Below, one piece after another: positions 9,801-17,808 of a stretch of 64,000 nucleotides of DNA (its first letter is position 1; every line of letters starts with the position of its first letter). The notes beneath the pieces are model-generated. The model did no database searches and was not told the DNA's origin. It worked only from the letters and a program-made list of their open reading frames with translations. This DNA comes from JAEUHO01 sp046350655 (lineage in GTDB: Bacteria; Planctomycetota; PLA2; JAEUHO01). The translations under genes were made by a program, and so were the position numbers. The DNA lies in contig JAXMAB010000005.1 of NCBI GenBank assembly GCA_046350655.1, forward strand, positions 496,001 to 560,000. Direction: 5' to 3'.

Positions 9801-11655
9801 GCACGGCGCGCGGCCCGTCCTTCGCGGCCTTGCGCAGGAGCGCCACGCCGGGCATCTCCGTCGCCCCGGGCCCCAGCGCGCAGTGCGCGACCAGCTTCCC
9901 CCGCACGGCCGCGAGGTCCGCGTCGCACCGGGCCCGCACCTCCGGGTCGCTCGTCTGCTGCTTCTTCGCCCACGCCTCCGCGTAGTCGCTGGCGAGCCCG
10001 AGCACCACCCGCGTCTCGGGGTCGGCGTCGCGCAGGGCCCGCGCCAGCAGCTGCTCCCCGGGCCGGTCCCGCGCGGGCCGCCCGTCCTGGAAGTCCATGT
10101 TCCGCAGCAGCGCCACCGCGACGAGCAGGTTCTCCATGGCCGCCCGCGACGTGGCCGCGCGGAACACGCCGTCGCGCCGCCGAGCCGCCGCGAACTTCTG
10201 GACGGGCGTCATGCCGTCCCACGCGGGCCCGATCGCCGCCCGCATGGCCTTCACGTCGAACGCCGGCGGGTGGAGCAGGTCCTGCGCCATGTGCGAGACC
10301 GTGAGGCCCGTCGCGTTGCGCAGGAAGTCGAGGGCGATCCGGTCGGCCTTCGCCGCCGCCTCGAGGCCGACGCCGCCGGGCAGCACCTTCTCCTTCTTCA
10401 CGTGGACGGCCACGTCGAGGGCGTCGGAGACCTGCTGGTAGATCCGCTGGCCCTGGCCGGTCTTCGGGTCGATGTGGGGCCAGACCCGCCTCAGCAGCGC
10501 CACCCGGTCCTCCGGCTTCAGCTCCGGCCAGGGCTTCATGCCGTACGTCGCGCAGAGGTGCTCGATCGCGCGGCCCGAGTACTTCAGCGGCCCCTTCGTC
10601 AGCACGTGGTCCGGCCCTTCGGCGTGCTGGCGGCCCTGCACGAAGTCGCTGAAGATGTGGGCGGCCCGCTCGAACCGCTGCCACCGCTCCGGCGCCGTCC
10701 CCGAGAAGAGGCTCGCCGCCTCCCGGAAGTTCATGGGCGTCTCCGCGACGTAGGTCGGCCCCGCCTCCGTCCAGGTGAGCTGCTGGACGTGCATGGCCCC
10801 GGGCACGCGCCGCCCCTTCACCTCGATGTCGGCGCCGCCGCCCTTGTAGGCCTCCTTGTCGGCGGCCTGGTTCTCGATGGCCCGCCGGTACTTGATCGCG
10901 AACTCCTCGACGTCGGTGGCGAACCGCGCGTCGGGGAGGTCGTTGCTGCCGTAGAAGAGCGTCACCTCGAGCTGGGGGAAGTCGACGCCGCCCGTGGCCT
11001 TCACGTCGGCCTGCAGCTTGAGCTCCTCCCGCGCGACCCACCCGACGGCGTCGAAGAACGCCTTCTCGCGCTCGGGGTCGTCGAGGAACACCGTGATGTC
11101 CTGGTCGCGCGTGTAGTCGCCGGTGCCCCCCGCGTTCACGGCCTGCACCTTGCCCACGAGCGACAGCCCCGCCGCCTTCCGCCGCTCGTTGGCGACGACC
11201 ATCGCGCGGTGGTAGAGGTGCTTCAGGAGCTCGTGTCGGCCGACGTCGAGGCTCCGCACGAACGGCTTCACCCGCGGGCCCCCGTGCTCGAGGTCGCGGA
11301 TCGCGTCCTTGCGCGTGTAGGTCGCGTCCCGCGCGAGCGCCAGCGTCGCGGCGGCGGCCGGCGAGAGCCTCCCGTCGGGCTCCTTCACGAACGAGGTGTG
11401 CCAGTCGAGGTCCACCCCCGAGAGCGACTGCGTCCGCGTGAGCACGCGTTCGGCGGCCTGCGGGTCGTCGGGCTTCACCGCGGGGTCCGGCTTGACGTCG
11501 ACGTCCACCTTGTCGACCTGCTTGTCGGGCGGCGGCGCCGGTTCGTCCGCCCACGTCGTCGGCGCGGTCAGGACCGCCGCGAGCGCGAGCAGCCCCCCGA
11601 GGCGCGTCGCGACCCGCCACGCCCGTGCCCACCTCGTCCGGTCGGTGCGTGTCAT
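6889..11655 (-). CDS. Giant exported protein with C-terminal YwqK/MORN-type repeats
   Basis: 1588 residues with a signal peptide (LGGLLALAAVLTAPTTWA, cleavage near residue 36). The first ~1000 residues are mostly alpha-helical and charged and show no family I recognise. From about residue 1180 onward a repeating pattern appears, with units of about 22-26 residues such as GVRNGPYREQRDDGT, GKRDGAWKHYDVKG, ARHGPWKEYDAG and GGRDGVWTFWDAKG. This is the toxin-antitoxin YwqK/MORN_2 repeat, built on (D/N)GxW/Y-x-x-Y/F. Such repeats form elongated beta sheets. The ATG at 11655 has GGAGG upstream. The next gene upstream ends only 25 bp away, so the two are probably co-transcribed. Function unknown. Confidence 0.8.
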   Translation of the reverse strand: MTRTDRTRWARAWRVATRLGGLLALAAVLTAPTTWADEPAPPPDKQVDKVDVDVKPDPAVKPDDPQAAERVLTRTQSLSGVDLDWHTSFVKEPDGRLSPAAAATLALARDATYTRKDAIRDLEHGGPRVKPFVRSLDVGRHELLKHLYHRAMVVANERRKAAGLSLVGKVQAVNAGGTGDYTRDQDITVFLDDPEREKAFFDAVGWVAREELKLQADVKATGGVDFPQLEVTLFYGSNDLPDARFATDVEEFAIKYRRAIENQAADKEAYKGGGADIEVKGRRVPGAMHVQQLTWTEAGPTYVAETPMNFREAASLFSGTAPERWQRFERAAHIFSDFVQGRQHAEGPDHVLTKGPLKYSGRAIEHLCATYGMKPWPELKPEDRVALLRRVWPHIDPKTGQGQRIYQQVSDALDVAVHVKKEKVLPGGVGLEAAAKADRIALDFLRNATGLTVSHMAQDLLHPPAFDVKAMRAAIGPAWDGMTPVQKFAAARRRDGVFRAATSRAAMENLLVAVALLRNMDFQDGRPARDRPGEQLLARALRDADPETRVVLGLASDYAEAWAKKQQTSDPEVRARCDADLAAVRGKLVAHCALGPGATEMPGVALLRKAAKDGPRAVLAAEATPGRRWFSPEALEVKNAFLEHMKQAFPSHAEQWREFRTTVKEIGVASYLGRRAVEETFQWDTLADALTLVEMYQGDAQGRDYGSFLAVNLVSRIHWGVGPLIQAVNVYDKDPREAAKKFKELGKSTVFMTLARVVPWASSAKIAFDVARGTVVVTVGWAVGKANVALVDAVYTGEAGRTNDAAAGKAWGRIRDAGVAVLPAEFVRRVTDPKTGALSIDVDRDRLYLATFRRWTDADGDEVPRAGAPRADAARLVAAHDAFVRVLRKEAEQHGSTWVPDPEHPFVPLRLGEKEVEDAIAAFEPLLRARAGADVDAVLAELAVREYRSYLDEEGTDVIREGLLRRYAADLLGGAIEHWHVRLTSEILAARDIERTAVFQDWAVIADRLHGQYVPSKRRVDPLEVRMTGGRWRVVRREDGSTELHAKDAKPTDPPAATFRVKAKAEGVPVMLGTAFDGSEPVHVRASLEGTGELSDDEQRVKLEVSTKRLRKLRKVGDPDDDGPVQAGDVAEDHVTVRALAADGAGPELARAELVIQVLIPEAGLRSVPVWEHVERRRDGGMRERYRYVKPFRGMPADWVTEGNEVYHGAYERFGDDGTTPREVRRYTFGVLDGKTETFDAKGRLVHEVPYAMGKYEGDDVRYDPDSQGRLVYRYVGNKPVEQVGTGTKGQNLFRITYTWVPDPEGGAERMSGEATGWWTNGQRRWHGAYALAHLDLNSHGGSDGQEIRGRDGVWTWWFADGRLAHQATYLRGVRDGPYETWRFVLGPWEHPDVASDRLPKDDDVRDVGAFRADVRVGTWQHFDVAGRTLGSTEHEDGKPVRGLRVTWHPTGEKATEGRWSLDGDEGVCLVWHPNGALRYSTTYAKGVRNGPYREQRDDGTTAEEGGYRDGKRDGAWKHYDVKGRVSSEGPYVADARHGPWKEYDAGRLAAQGAYRDGGRDGVWTFWDAKGKATQSRYRDGREVPMKE

Positions 11656-11680
11656 GGCCGTGTCCTCCGTGGGTGACCCG

Positions 11681-12982
11681 TCAGTCGAACAGCGTCAGGA
11701 ACTCCAGATCGCCCTCGCCCACCTCGCGCAGCTGCGTGACCGTGCCGCCCGCGGCCACCAGCGCCTCCACGACGACCCGGACCTTCGTCGCGGGTCGGTC
11801 CGGGGCGACCCGCCGCTCGACGTCCACGTGCAGGCGCCACCGCGTCGCGCCGCCCGGCGCGTCCCGCGTCCCGTCGAGCGCCGGTGCGCCGAGCGGGCGC
11901 TGGCGGGCCCCGTCACGACCCGGCGTGTCGGCCACCGACGGCAGCGCGAGCACCGCGGCCGCCACCGCGGCCGGGATCGTCGCCGTCGGCGCCCGGTCGA
12001 CCCGGGCCGCGCCGTCGGCGGCGTCCGGCCGTCCGCCGGTCGGAGCGGTCGGCCCGACGGCCGCGTCGGTCGAGGCGACGGGGGCCGCCGGCGTCCGCGC
12101 GACCGATGCGTCGCCGGGCGCGTCGCCGTCCCCGGCGAAGAGCGCGACGAGCCCCACGACCGCGAGCACCGACCCCACGAGCGCCCCGCCCACGAGGACG
12201 GCGAACCGACGCGCGGCCGGCGCGGCGTCGGCGGCGCGGGCCCGCGCCGCGTCGGCCGCGGCCGCATGGTCGGCCCCCGCGCGCCGAGCCTCGACCACGG
12301 CGCCGAGGGCGGCGGAAAGCGCGGGCCCGCTCGGCGGTGCCGCCGCGACCGCGCGGCCGAACGCCCGCACCGCCGCGGCCGCGCGCGCGCGGGCCTCGGC
12401 GCCGGCCGCCTCGGCCGCCGCCACGGTCCGGCGGGCGCGCTCCACCCCCGACGCGAGCGGCCCCCGCTCGGCCTCGAGACGCGCGCGCTCGCGGTCGCGG
12501 TCGGCCTCGGCGGCGGCCTGCGCGGCGCGGGCCGTCGGCAGGTCCGCCGGCGCGGGCGTCGTCGCCTCCCTCGCCCGCACCGCCGCGCGGGCCGCGTCCA
12601 CGGCCTGCTCGAGGGTCGCGCGTCGTGCGCGCGCCGCGGCGTCGGCCCGGGCGAGGCGCCCTTCGGCCTCCGCGGCCATCGCGCGGGCCGACGTCGCGGC
12701 CTCCGTCGCGACGCGCAGCGCGGCCGCGGCCGTCTCGACCGACGCGCGTTCGGCGGTCCCCGCGCCCGCGCCCGACGCGAGCGCCGCCCGTCCGAGCGCG
12801 TCGAGCGCCGCCTCGAGCGCCTCGCTCGCGCGTTCGCCGGCGCCTCGGTGCCTGCGCGCCTCGCGGCGCGCGCCCCACCAGGCGCGTGCGCCGCGCGCGT
12901 CGGCCCGGGCGCGGCCCCACCACGCGCGCACGCCCTTCGCGGTGCGATCCGCACCCGCGTTCGCCGCGGTCGAGCCCGTCAT
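11681..12982 (-). CDS. Single-pass membrane protein with long Ala-rich coiled coil
   Basis: 433 residues. Residues ~1-265 are extremely Ala/Arg/Glu-rich with heptad-like spacing (RAAQAAAEADRDRERARLEAE), consistent with a long cytoplasmic coiled coil. One transmembrane helix follows (about 268-288, VLVGGALVGSVLAVVGLVALF), then a disordered Pro/Ala/Asp linker and a small C-terminal domain (WRLHVDVERRVAPDRPATK to DLEFLTLFD) with alternating beta-like character. It lies 25 bp upstream of the giant YwqK-repeat protein and may anchor or partner it, which is inference. No recognised family. The frame was chosen because the overlapping alternatives are Arg/Pro-rich nonsense. Confidence 0.65.
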   Translation of the reverse strand: MTGSTAANAGADRTAKGVRAWWGRARADARGARAWWGARREARRHRGAGERASEALEAALDALGRAALASGAGAGTAERASVETAAAALRVATEAATSARAMAAEAEGRLARADAAARARRATLEQAVDAARAAVRAREATTPAPADLPTARAAQAAAEADRDRERARLEAERGPLASGVERARRTVAAAEAAGAEARARAAAAVRAFGRAVAAAPPSGPALSAALGAVVEARRAGADHAAAADAARARAADAAPAARRFAVLVGGALVGSVLAVVGLVALFAGDGDAPGDASVARTPAAPVASTDAAVGPTAPTGGRPDAADGAARVDRAPTATIPAAVAAAVLALPSVADTPGRDGARQRPLGAPALDGTRDAPGGATRWRLHVDVERRVAPDRPATKVRVVVEALVAAGGTVTQLREVGEGDLEFLTLFD

Positions 12983-13173
12983 GGGGCACCTCCGAGGGGC
13001 GCCGCACGGGCCGTCGCCCTCGCGGCGCGCCCGTCATCCTACGACGGGATCCGGCGCCTCGTCGATCGGTCCGCGCCGACGGCGGCGCACGCGACGCGAC
13101 GATTCCGTCGCTCCGCGAGGGCACGCGAGGCCCGCGTCGCGTCGGGCACCCGACGTGCCGCTCCGGAAAGACA

Positions 13174-13203
13174 CCGGCCCCCGCGATCGCTCGCGGGGGC
13201 CGG
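13174..13203 (-). terminator. Hairpin, distal terminator of the decaheme gene
   Basis: Perfect 13-bp inverted repeat (CCGGCCCCCGCGA / TCGCGGGGGCCGG) with a 4-base loop, in the spacer downstream of the decaheme cytochrome stop. On the minus strand it is followed by GTGTCTTTCC, only weakly T-rich. Confidence 0.6.
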
Positions 13204-13242
13204 CGGGAGGAGCGGCCGGCCCCCCCACGGGACCGGTCGCGA

Positions 13243-13270
13243 CCGCGTCCCGTCCGGAGACGGGACGCGG
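13243..13270 (-). terminator. Hairpin, proximal terminator of the decaheme gene
   Basis: Perfect 12-bp stem (CCGCGTCCCGTC / GACGGGACGCGG) with a 4-base loop (CGGA), 11 bp downstream of the decaheme cytochrome stop codon. Together with the hairpin at 13174-13203 it forms a tandem stop that closes the electron-transfer cluster. Confidence 0.6.
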
Positions 13271-13281
13271 CGGAGGAAGGA

Positions 13282-16218
13282 TCAGCGCGGGACGTGCACC
13301 TTCACCACGTCCTCGGGCTTGCCGTCGCCGTGGCACACGTCGCACGCCTCCTGACCGTTCATCGCGGTCTGCGTGTCGATGTGCGCGTGCGCGGCCGTCG
13401 AGTCGTGGCAGGAGCCGCAGACGAAGCCCCAGACGCGGGCCGGGACGGACCCGACCGCCGGGTGGGTGCGGTTCTGCGGGGCGTGCCAGGCGTCGTTGCC
13501 GTGGCAGCGCTCGCACTGGCGGACGCCGCCCGGCCACGCCGGGAAGACCACCTCGCCGTACGCGTTGCGGCTCGGCGGGGTGCCGTTGCCCAGCACCTCG
13601 TACGTCGCCGCGTTCGCCAGCTCCTCGCCCTTGTGGATCTTGTGCAGCATCTCGCGGAAGCCGATCGAGACGCCGACCGTGTCGACGTAGTTCGCGGTGT
13701 TCGTCTTGAACCGGCCCGCGTCCTCCGCCGTCGAGTCGCCGTGGCACATGATGCACGTGTTGAAGCCGCGGCGGCCGCCGCCGTGGAACCAGATGTCGTT
13801 GTGGCAGGTGTAGCAGTTCGAGTCGTTCGAGATCACCGTGTACGGGGCCAGCGTCGTCGCGCTGCCGACGAGGAAGTCCACCGCGCCGGCGTCCGAGGTG
13901 GACGGGTACGACTGGCTCTCGCCGTAGAGGACGACGCCGTTGTTCACGCGGGCGTAGCAGTCGAGCGTGTACGTGCCGTCCACGATCGCCTTGTTCTTCC
14001 ACTCGCCGAACGACTCGCCGAGGTCCGGCGTGTCGTTGATCGGCGCCGGGAACTCGGTCGGCATCACGAAGTCGGCCCAGTAGGTCGCGACCGCGATCTG
14101 GCCCGCCACGAACTGGTCGCTCGACTCGGTGATGTTGCCGCCCGAGACGGCCCAGTTGGACGTCGCGCTGACGCTCGTCAGCGTGATCTCCTGGATCGTG
14201 GCGCCGACCGCGTGGGCGAACCGGAGCTGCTGCTTGATCCAGAGGCGGTTGCCCTCGCCGACCGCCACCTGCGCGTACTCCTCGGTCGCCAGACCGTCGT
14301 CGATCACGACGTAGTCCGGGTTCGCGAAGTTCGCGATGCTCGCGACGTCGAAGTAGTTCTGGCGCTTCTGCGCCGCGACCGTCGCCGTCGTGCTGCCCGG
14401 GGTGCCGCCCGCGACGCCGCGCTTGTAGAGCGTGGTGAGGTTGGTGGCCAGGGCGCCGCGCGCCGTGTTGAACGTGTCGAGGCCGACCGTGCCGACGCCG
14501 ACCTTCTCGAGCAGGATCTGCTCGGGGACCAGCATCGTGTAGACGCCGCCGACCGGCGAGGCCCACGCGGGGTGCGCGCTGGCCGCGGTCGCGCTCATCG
14601 GGACGCCCGAGTTGACGACCAGGTTGTAGTTGCTGGTCGGACCCGAGATGATCATCGTGAAGCTGCCGGCGGTGGCCGGGGAGACCGGCGTGTGGAACGC
14701 CGTCAGCGGGACGTCGAGCCCCGCGTTCGGGCCGTTCGTGTACTGGATGCGGAACTTGACCTGGACCTTCTCGCCCGGGTCGACGGTCCCGTCATTGTTG
14801 TTCGTGCCGGCTTCCTTCACCTCGGACACGTTGACCGCGATCTCCGGCGCCTGCGCCGGGTTCAGGATCGGGTGACGGTGCGCGTCGGCGACGGAGAGCG
14901 GGGTCCCGCTGACGTCGTGGCAGCCGGAGAGGGCGCACGTCTCGTTGCCCTTGTTGGCGCCCATCGTCTGCAGGTTCGAGGTGTACGGCTTCGCCCAGTC
15001 GACGTCGTCGTGGCACGAGCCGCACGCGTTGCGCGAGGGCTGCGTCTTCCAGAGGTCGCCCTGGGCGGGCGCGGTCTCGCTGCCCGTCCCGTCCGGGTCG
15101 CCGTGGCACTTTTCGCACGAGACGATGCCCGTGCGGATCAGGTTCTCCTTGCCTTGGTTCGTCGTGGACAGCGCGGCGTAGCCCGCGTCGCGCGGCATCT
15201 GGATGTTGAAGGCCGGGAACACCGGGAAGCCGACGCCCGAGACGTCCACGATCGAGTTGTTGAACCCGACGTACTGCATCGGGACGCCCGTGCCGTAGAC
15301 GCGGGCGCCGTTGACGTCGGTCGTCACGCCGTTCACCGACGGCAGGTGCTTGCCGTTGTGGATCTTGTGGATCATCACCTTGAAGTCGACCGACACGCCC
15401 GGCGTGCCGCCGGCCGTCGCGTTGTTGCGGTCCTCGGCGCCCGCCGTGTGGCAGAGCAGGCAGAGGTCGACGTCGACGCGGGTGCCGCCGTGGGCGCGGA
15501 CCGTCGTGTGGCAGACGTTGCAGTTGGCGTCGGCGACCACCGTGCGCGGGGTGATCGTCGTGGCGCCGCCGTACAGCAGGTTCCAGGTCGCCGAGCCGCC
15601 GTCACGGTAGCTCGTGTTGTCGAACTCGTAGTTCGCGACCATCTGCAGGCCGATCGTGTACGTGCCGTCGAGGAGGGCCTGGCCGGTCAGCTCGCCGTCC
15701 GCCGTCCCGAACGACGCGGTGTCGTTGAGCGGCGCCGCGTAGACCGACGGCATCGCGGGCAGGTAGTACCCCCACTCGCCGCCGCCGAGGTAGAACGCGG
15801 CCGCGTTGACGTTCGTCTGGGGGACGATGACGCGGTTGTAGTTGCTCGTCGGGCCGGACAGGTAGATCTGGCCGTTCGTCATCGTCGGGACGTAGAGGTC
15901 GGTCCCGTCGTTGGCCTTCACCGTGAACTTCACGCCGAGGACGTCGCCGGCCTGGACGGCGCCGTTCGGGCCCGTCGCGCCGACCACGCCCGTGATCACC
16001 ACGTTGCAGCCGGGGAGTCGGTCGTACTCGCCGATCACGATGCTCGGGGGCGTCGGGAGCGGCTGGGCCGGGGGCAGCGTGCCGCCGCCACCACCGCCTC
16101 CGCCACCACCGCCGCCTCCGCCACCACCACCACCACCACCGCACGCCGTGAAGCCGCCCGCCATGGCGATCGCTGTCAGGATCGCGAGGGTCGAGCGGCG
16201 CATCGTGGACATCCTCAT
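13282..16218 (-). CDS. OmcA/MtrC-family decaheme c-type cytochrome, surface lipoprotein
   Basis: 978 residues. A lipoprotein signal ends in GGFTAC and a run of 20 glycines follows the lipidated Cys. Ten haem sites: nine CXXCH (CNVCH, CLLCH, CEKCH, CGSCH, CYTCH, CIMCH, CERCH, CGSCH, CDVCH) and one CX4CH (CALSGCH). They form two groups of five, each preceded by a beta-rich domain carrying a similar ISGPTSNYN motif, so the protein is an internal duplication like MtrC/OmcA (split-barrel plus pentaheme, twice). In Shewanella such proteins sit on the cell surface and reduce extracellular minerals or flavins. The ATG at 16218 is chosen for its AGGAGG six bases upstream; later in-frame ATGs also exist. 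It is the last gene of the electron-transfer cluster and is followed by two hairpins. Confidence 0.92.
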   Translation of the reverse strand: MRMSTMRRSTLAILTAIAMAGGFTACGGGGGGGGGGGGGGGGGGGGTLPPAQPLPTPPSIVIGEYDRLPGCNVVITGVVGATGPNGAVQAGDVLGVKFTVKANDGTDLYVPTMTNGQIYLSGPTSNYNRVIVPQTNVNAAAFYLGGGEWGYYLPAMPSVYAAPLNDTASFGTADGELTGQALLDGTYTIGLQMVANYEFDNTSYRDGGSATWNLLYGGATTITPRTVVADANCNVCHTTVRAHGGTRVDVDLCLLCHTAGAEDRNNATAGGTPGVSVDFKVMIHKIHNGKHLPSVNGVTTDVNGARVYGTGVPMQYVGFNNSIVDVSGVGFPVFPAFNIQMPRDAGYAALSTTNQGKENLIRTGIVSCEKCHGDPDGTGSETAPAQGDLWKTQPSRNACGSCHDDVDWAKPYTSNLQTMGANKGNETCALSGCHDVSGTPLSVADAHRHPILNPAQAPEIAVNVSEVKEAGTNNNDGTVDPGEKVQVKFRIQYTNGPNAGLDVPLTAFHTPVSPATAGSFTMIISGPTSNYNLVVNSGVPMSATAASAHPAWASPVGGVYTMLVPEQILLEKVGVGTVGLDTFNTARGALATNLTTLYKRGVAGGTPGSTTATVAAQKRQNYFDVASIANFANPDYVVIDDGLATEEYAQVAVGEGNRLWIKQQLRFAHAVGATIQEITLTSVSATSNWAVSGGNITESSDQFVAGQIAVATYWADFVMPTEFPAPINDTPDLGESFGEWKNKAIVDGTYTLDCYARVNNGVVLYGESQSYPSTSDAGAVDFLVGSATTLAPYTVISNDSNCYTCHNDIWFHGGGRRGFNTCIMCHGDSTAEDAGRFKTNTANYVDTVGVSIGFREMLHKIHKGEELANAATYEVLGNGTPPSRNAYGEVVFPAWPGGVRQCERCHGNDAWHAPQNRTHPAVGSVPARVWGFVCGSCHDSTAAHAHIDTQTAMNGQEACDVCHGDGKPEDVVKVHVPR

Positions 16219-16285
16219 GGGGCCTCCTCCTGCCGTTCCCCGGGGGGGCCGATCGAAGTCGGGACCCGTGGGATCGACCCTCATA

Positions 16286-16300
16286 TGCACGCGGCGTGCC
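16286..16300 (-). promoter_or_regulatory. Possible sigma-54 (-24/-12) promoter of the decaheme gene
   Basis: On the minus strand the sequence GGCACGCCGCGTGCA keeps the GG-N10-GC spacing and most of the TGGCACG-N4-TTGCA consensus. The T before GG and the first T of TTGC are not conserved. It would start transcription about 55 bases before the ATG at 16218. The motif is also palindromic (GCACG/CGTGC), so chance in GC-rich DNA is possible. Confidence 0.35.
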
Positions 16301-16486
16301 CGCCACCCCGCGTCCGCCGTCCCGAGTCTAACCCGCGCCCGCATCGTCGGTTAGGCGCGTGCTTCGCCCACCGGCCCGCCGGCGGGTCGCGGGGGCTGGG
16401 GTGGGGAACCCATGGGTGGGGAGCGCTCCGCAGGCGAACGGATGCCGACCCCACGCCACGAGCGCCCGGTTTCGCCCGGAAACGAC

Positions 16487-16520
16487 GCGGGCCGGGCCCC
16501 CTCGAGAGGGCCCGGCCCGC
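16487..16520 (-). terminator. Hairpin downstream of the 15-heme gene
   Basis: Perfect 13-bp inverted repeat (GCGGGCCGGGCCC / GGGCCCGGCCCGC) with an 8-base loop, 20 bp downstream of the stop of the MtrA-like gene. It is terminator-like but has no clear U-tract. Confidence 0.55.
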
Positions 16521-16540
16521 AGGGAACGCGCGGCGCGCGG

Positions 16541-17797
16541 TCAGTGGTGGCAGTGCTGGCACTCGCTGCCGTTGTCGATGTGCGGGATCGCGGGCGCCCC
16601 GCCGGGCCCGGGGCCCGACGGCAGGTGGCAGGTCCGGCAGTTCATGCCGGGCACGTGCCAGGCCGGCTGGTCCGGCGCGGTCTCGTGCTGCGGCTCCTCG
16701 AAGTGGCACACCCGGCAGTTCTGCTCCCGCGAGATCGGGAAGTGGCACTCGCCGCAGTGCGTGGACGGGTTCGCCGTCCAGCGGCCGCGGTGCGAGAGCG
16801 GGGCGGTCTCCTCGTGGCAGCGGATGCAGTAGTCGGTCTCGTGGCAGACGGCGCAGCTCTTGCGGTCCATCGCCGCCATCACGCCGTGCGACTTCAGGCG
16901 CCACAGCGTGTCGTGGCTGCGCGGCATCTCCTCGCGGTGGCAGCGGTCGCAGAAGATCTGGTCGTCGTGGCACATGTCGCAGTGCGCCTCGGCCTTGGCG
17001 CGCGTGTTCGCGGCCAGCGCGCCGTGGCGCTCCTTCCACAGGTGCTTGTGCGAGGCCGGCGGGGTCTTCGCGTGGCACTCCGTGCAGAACGCCTGGTCTG
17101 CGTGGCAGAGGTCGCAGTGCTGCTCCGCGCGGTCCTGCGCGGTGCCGCCCAGCTTGCCGTGGTCGGCGCGCCAGTTGGACTCGTGCGACGGCGGCGCCCG
17201 GTCGGCGCGGAGGTCGCGGTGGCACGTCTGGCACGCGTTGTTGCCGCCCTTCTGCTGGTGGCACTGCATGCACGCGGCCATCGTGAACCGGACGCCGACG
17301 AACCGCTCCGCGCCCTTCATCTCGCCGTGGCACGGGAAACACGACTTCGAGTCGGTCGCGTGCTTGGCGTGCGAGAACTTCACGTCGCCGCCGTAGGAGG
17401 CGATCGCCTTCGTCCACTTGGGGGCGCCGTCGGCCGCGAAGAAGGCGTTCTTCACCTTCTCGGCGTCCGGCTTCTTGGCGTCCTCCTCGTCGTGGCACTC
17501 GGCGCACGTCGTGTCGTACGTCATCTTGCGCGGCTCGAAGGGCTCGCCCTCCTTCCGCTCCTTCATGTGGCAGTCGGCGCACTCGAGGCCCTTGTCCATG
17601 TGGGCCGGGTGCGGCATGCGCGGCCCGGCGGCCGTCGTGAACGCGCCGGGGGCGACGCGCACGGCGCCGGCGGGCGGAGCGCTGACGAGGTTCGACGTGA
17701 GCGACGGCAGCGGGATCCGGCCGCGCGCGCACGAGAGCATCACGATCCCGGCGACCACCGGGACCGCCCAACGCAGGGTCTTCTTGGCGGGGCCCAT
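16541..17797 (-). CDS. MtrA-like 15-heme periplasmic c-type cytochrome (lipoprotein)
   Basis: 418 residues. The lipoprotein signal ends in VMLSC. Fifteen CXXCH motifs run through the rest (CADCH, CAECH, CFPCH, CMQCH, CQTCH, CDLCH, CTECH, CDMCH, CDRCH, CAVCH, CIRCH, CGECH, CRVCH, CRTCH, CQHCH), many with distal His residues for bis-His ligation. MtrA/PioA-type proteins are linear haem wires that insert into an outer-membrane porin and pass electrons through it. MtrA itself has ten haems, so this version is half as large again. It begins 11 bp after the porin stop, so the two are surely one transcript and probably one complex. The start is the ATG at 17797. The Cys after VMLS implies lipid anchoring, unlike soluble MtrA. 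Confidence 0.9.
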   Translation of the reverse strand: MGPAKKTLRWAVPVVAGIVMLSCARGRIPLPSLTSNLVSAPPAGAVRVAPGAFTTAAGPRMPHPAHMDKGLECADCHMKERKEGEPFEPRKMTYDTTCAECHDEEDAKKPDAEKVKNAFFAADGAPKWTKAIASYGGDVKFSHAKHATDSKSCFPCHGEMKGAERFVGVRFTMAACMQCHQQKGGNNACQTCHRDLRADRAPPSHESNWRADHGKLGGTAQDRAEQHCDLCHADQAFCTECHAKTPPASHKHLWKERHGALAANTRAKAEAHCDMCHDDQIFCDRCHREEMPRSHDTLWRLKSHGVMAAMDRKSCAVCHETDYCIRCHEETAPLSHRGRWTANPSTHCGECHFPISREQNCRVCHFEEPQHETAPDQPAWHVPGMNCRTCHLPSGPGPGGAPAIPHIDNGSECQHCHH

Positions 17798-17808
17798 GGG
17801 GTCTCCGA

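Larger units (their letters stand above)
16219..16540. other. 322-bp spacer between 15-heme and decaheme genes
   Basis: No gene seen. It holds the hairpin at 16487-16520, a sigma-54-like site at 16286-16300, and the strong AGGAGG ribosome-binding site of the decaheme gene. Termination followed by a new promoter here would let the surface cytochrome be regulated separately from the rest of the conduit. Confidence 0.6.

Noticed and set aside
6619..11676. Very long plus-strand open frame opposite the YwqK-repeat gene
   Set aside because: It mirrors the minus-strand gene, is rich in Arg/Val/His/Leu typical of GC-rich antisense frames, and has no domains or start signals.
11884..17286. 1800-codon plus-strand open frame over the coiled-coil and decaheme genes
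   Set aside because: Arg/Pro-dominated low-complexity translation opposite well-supported genes.
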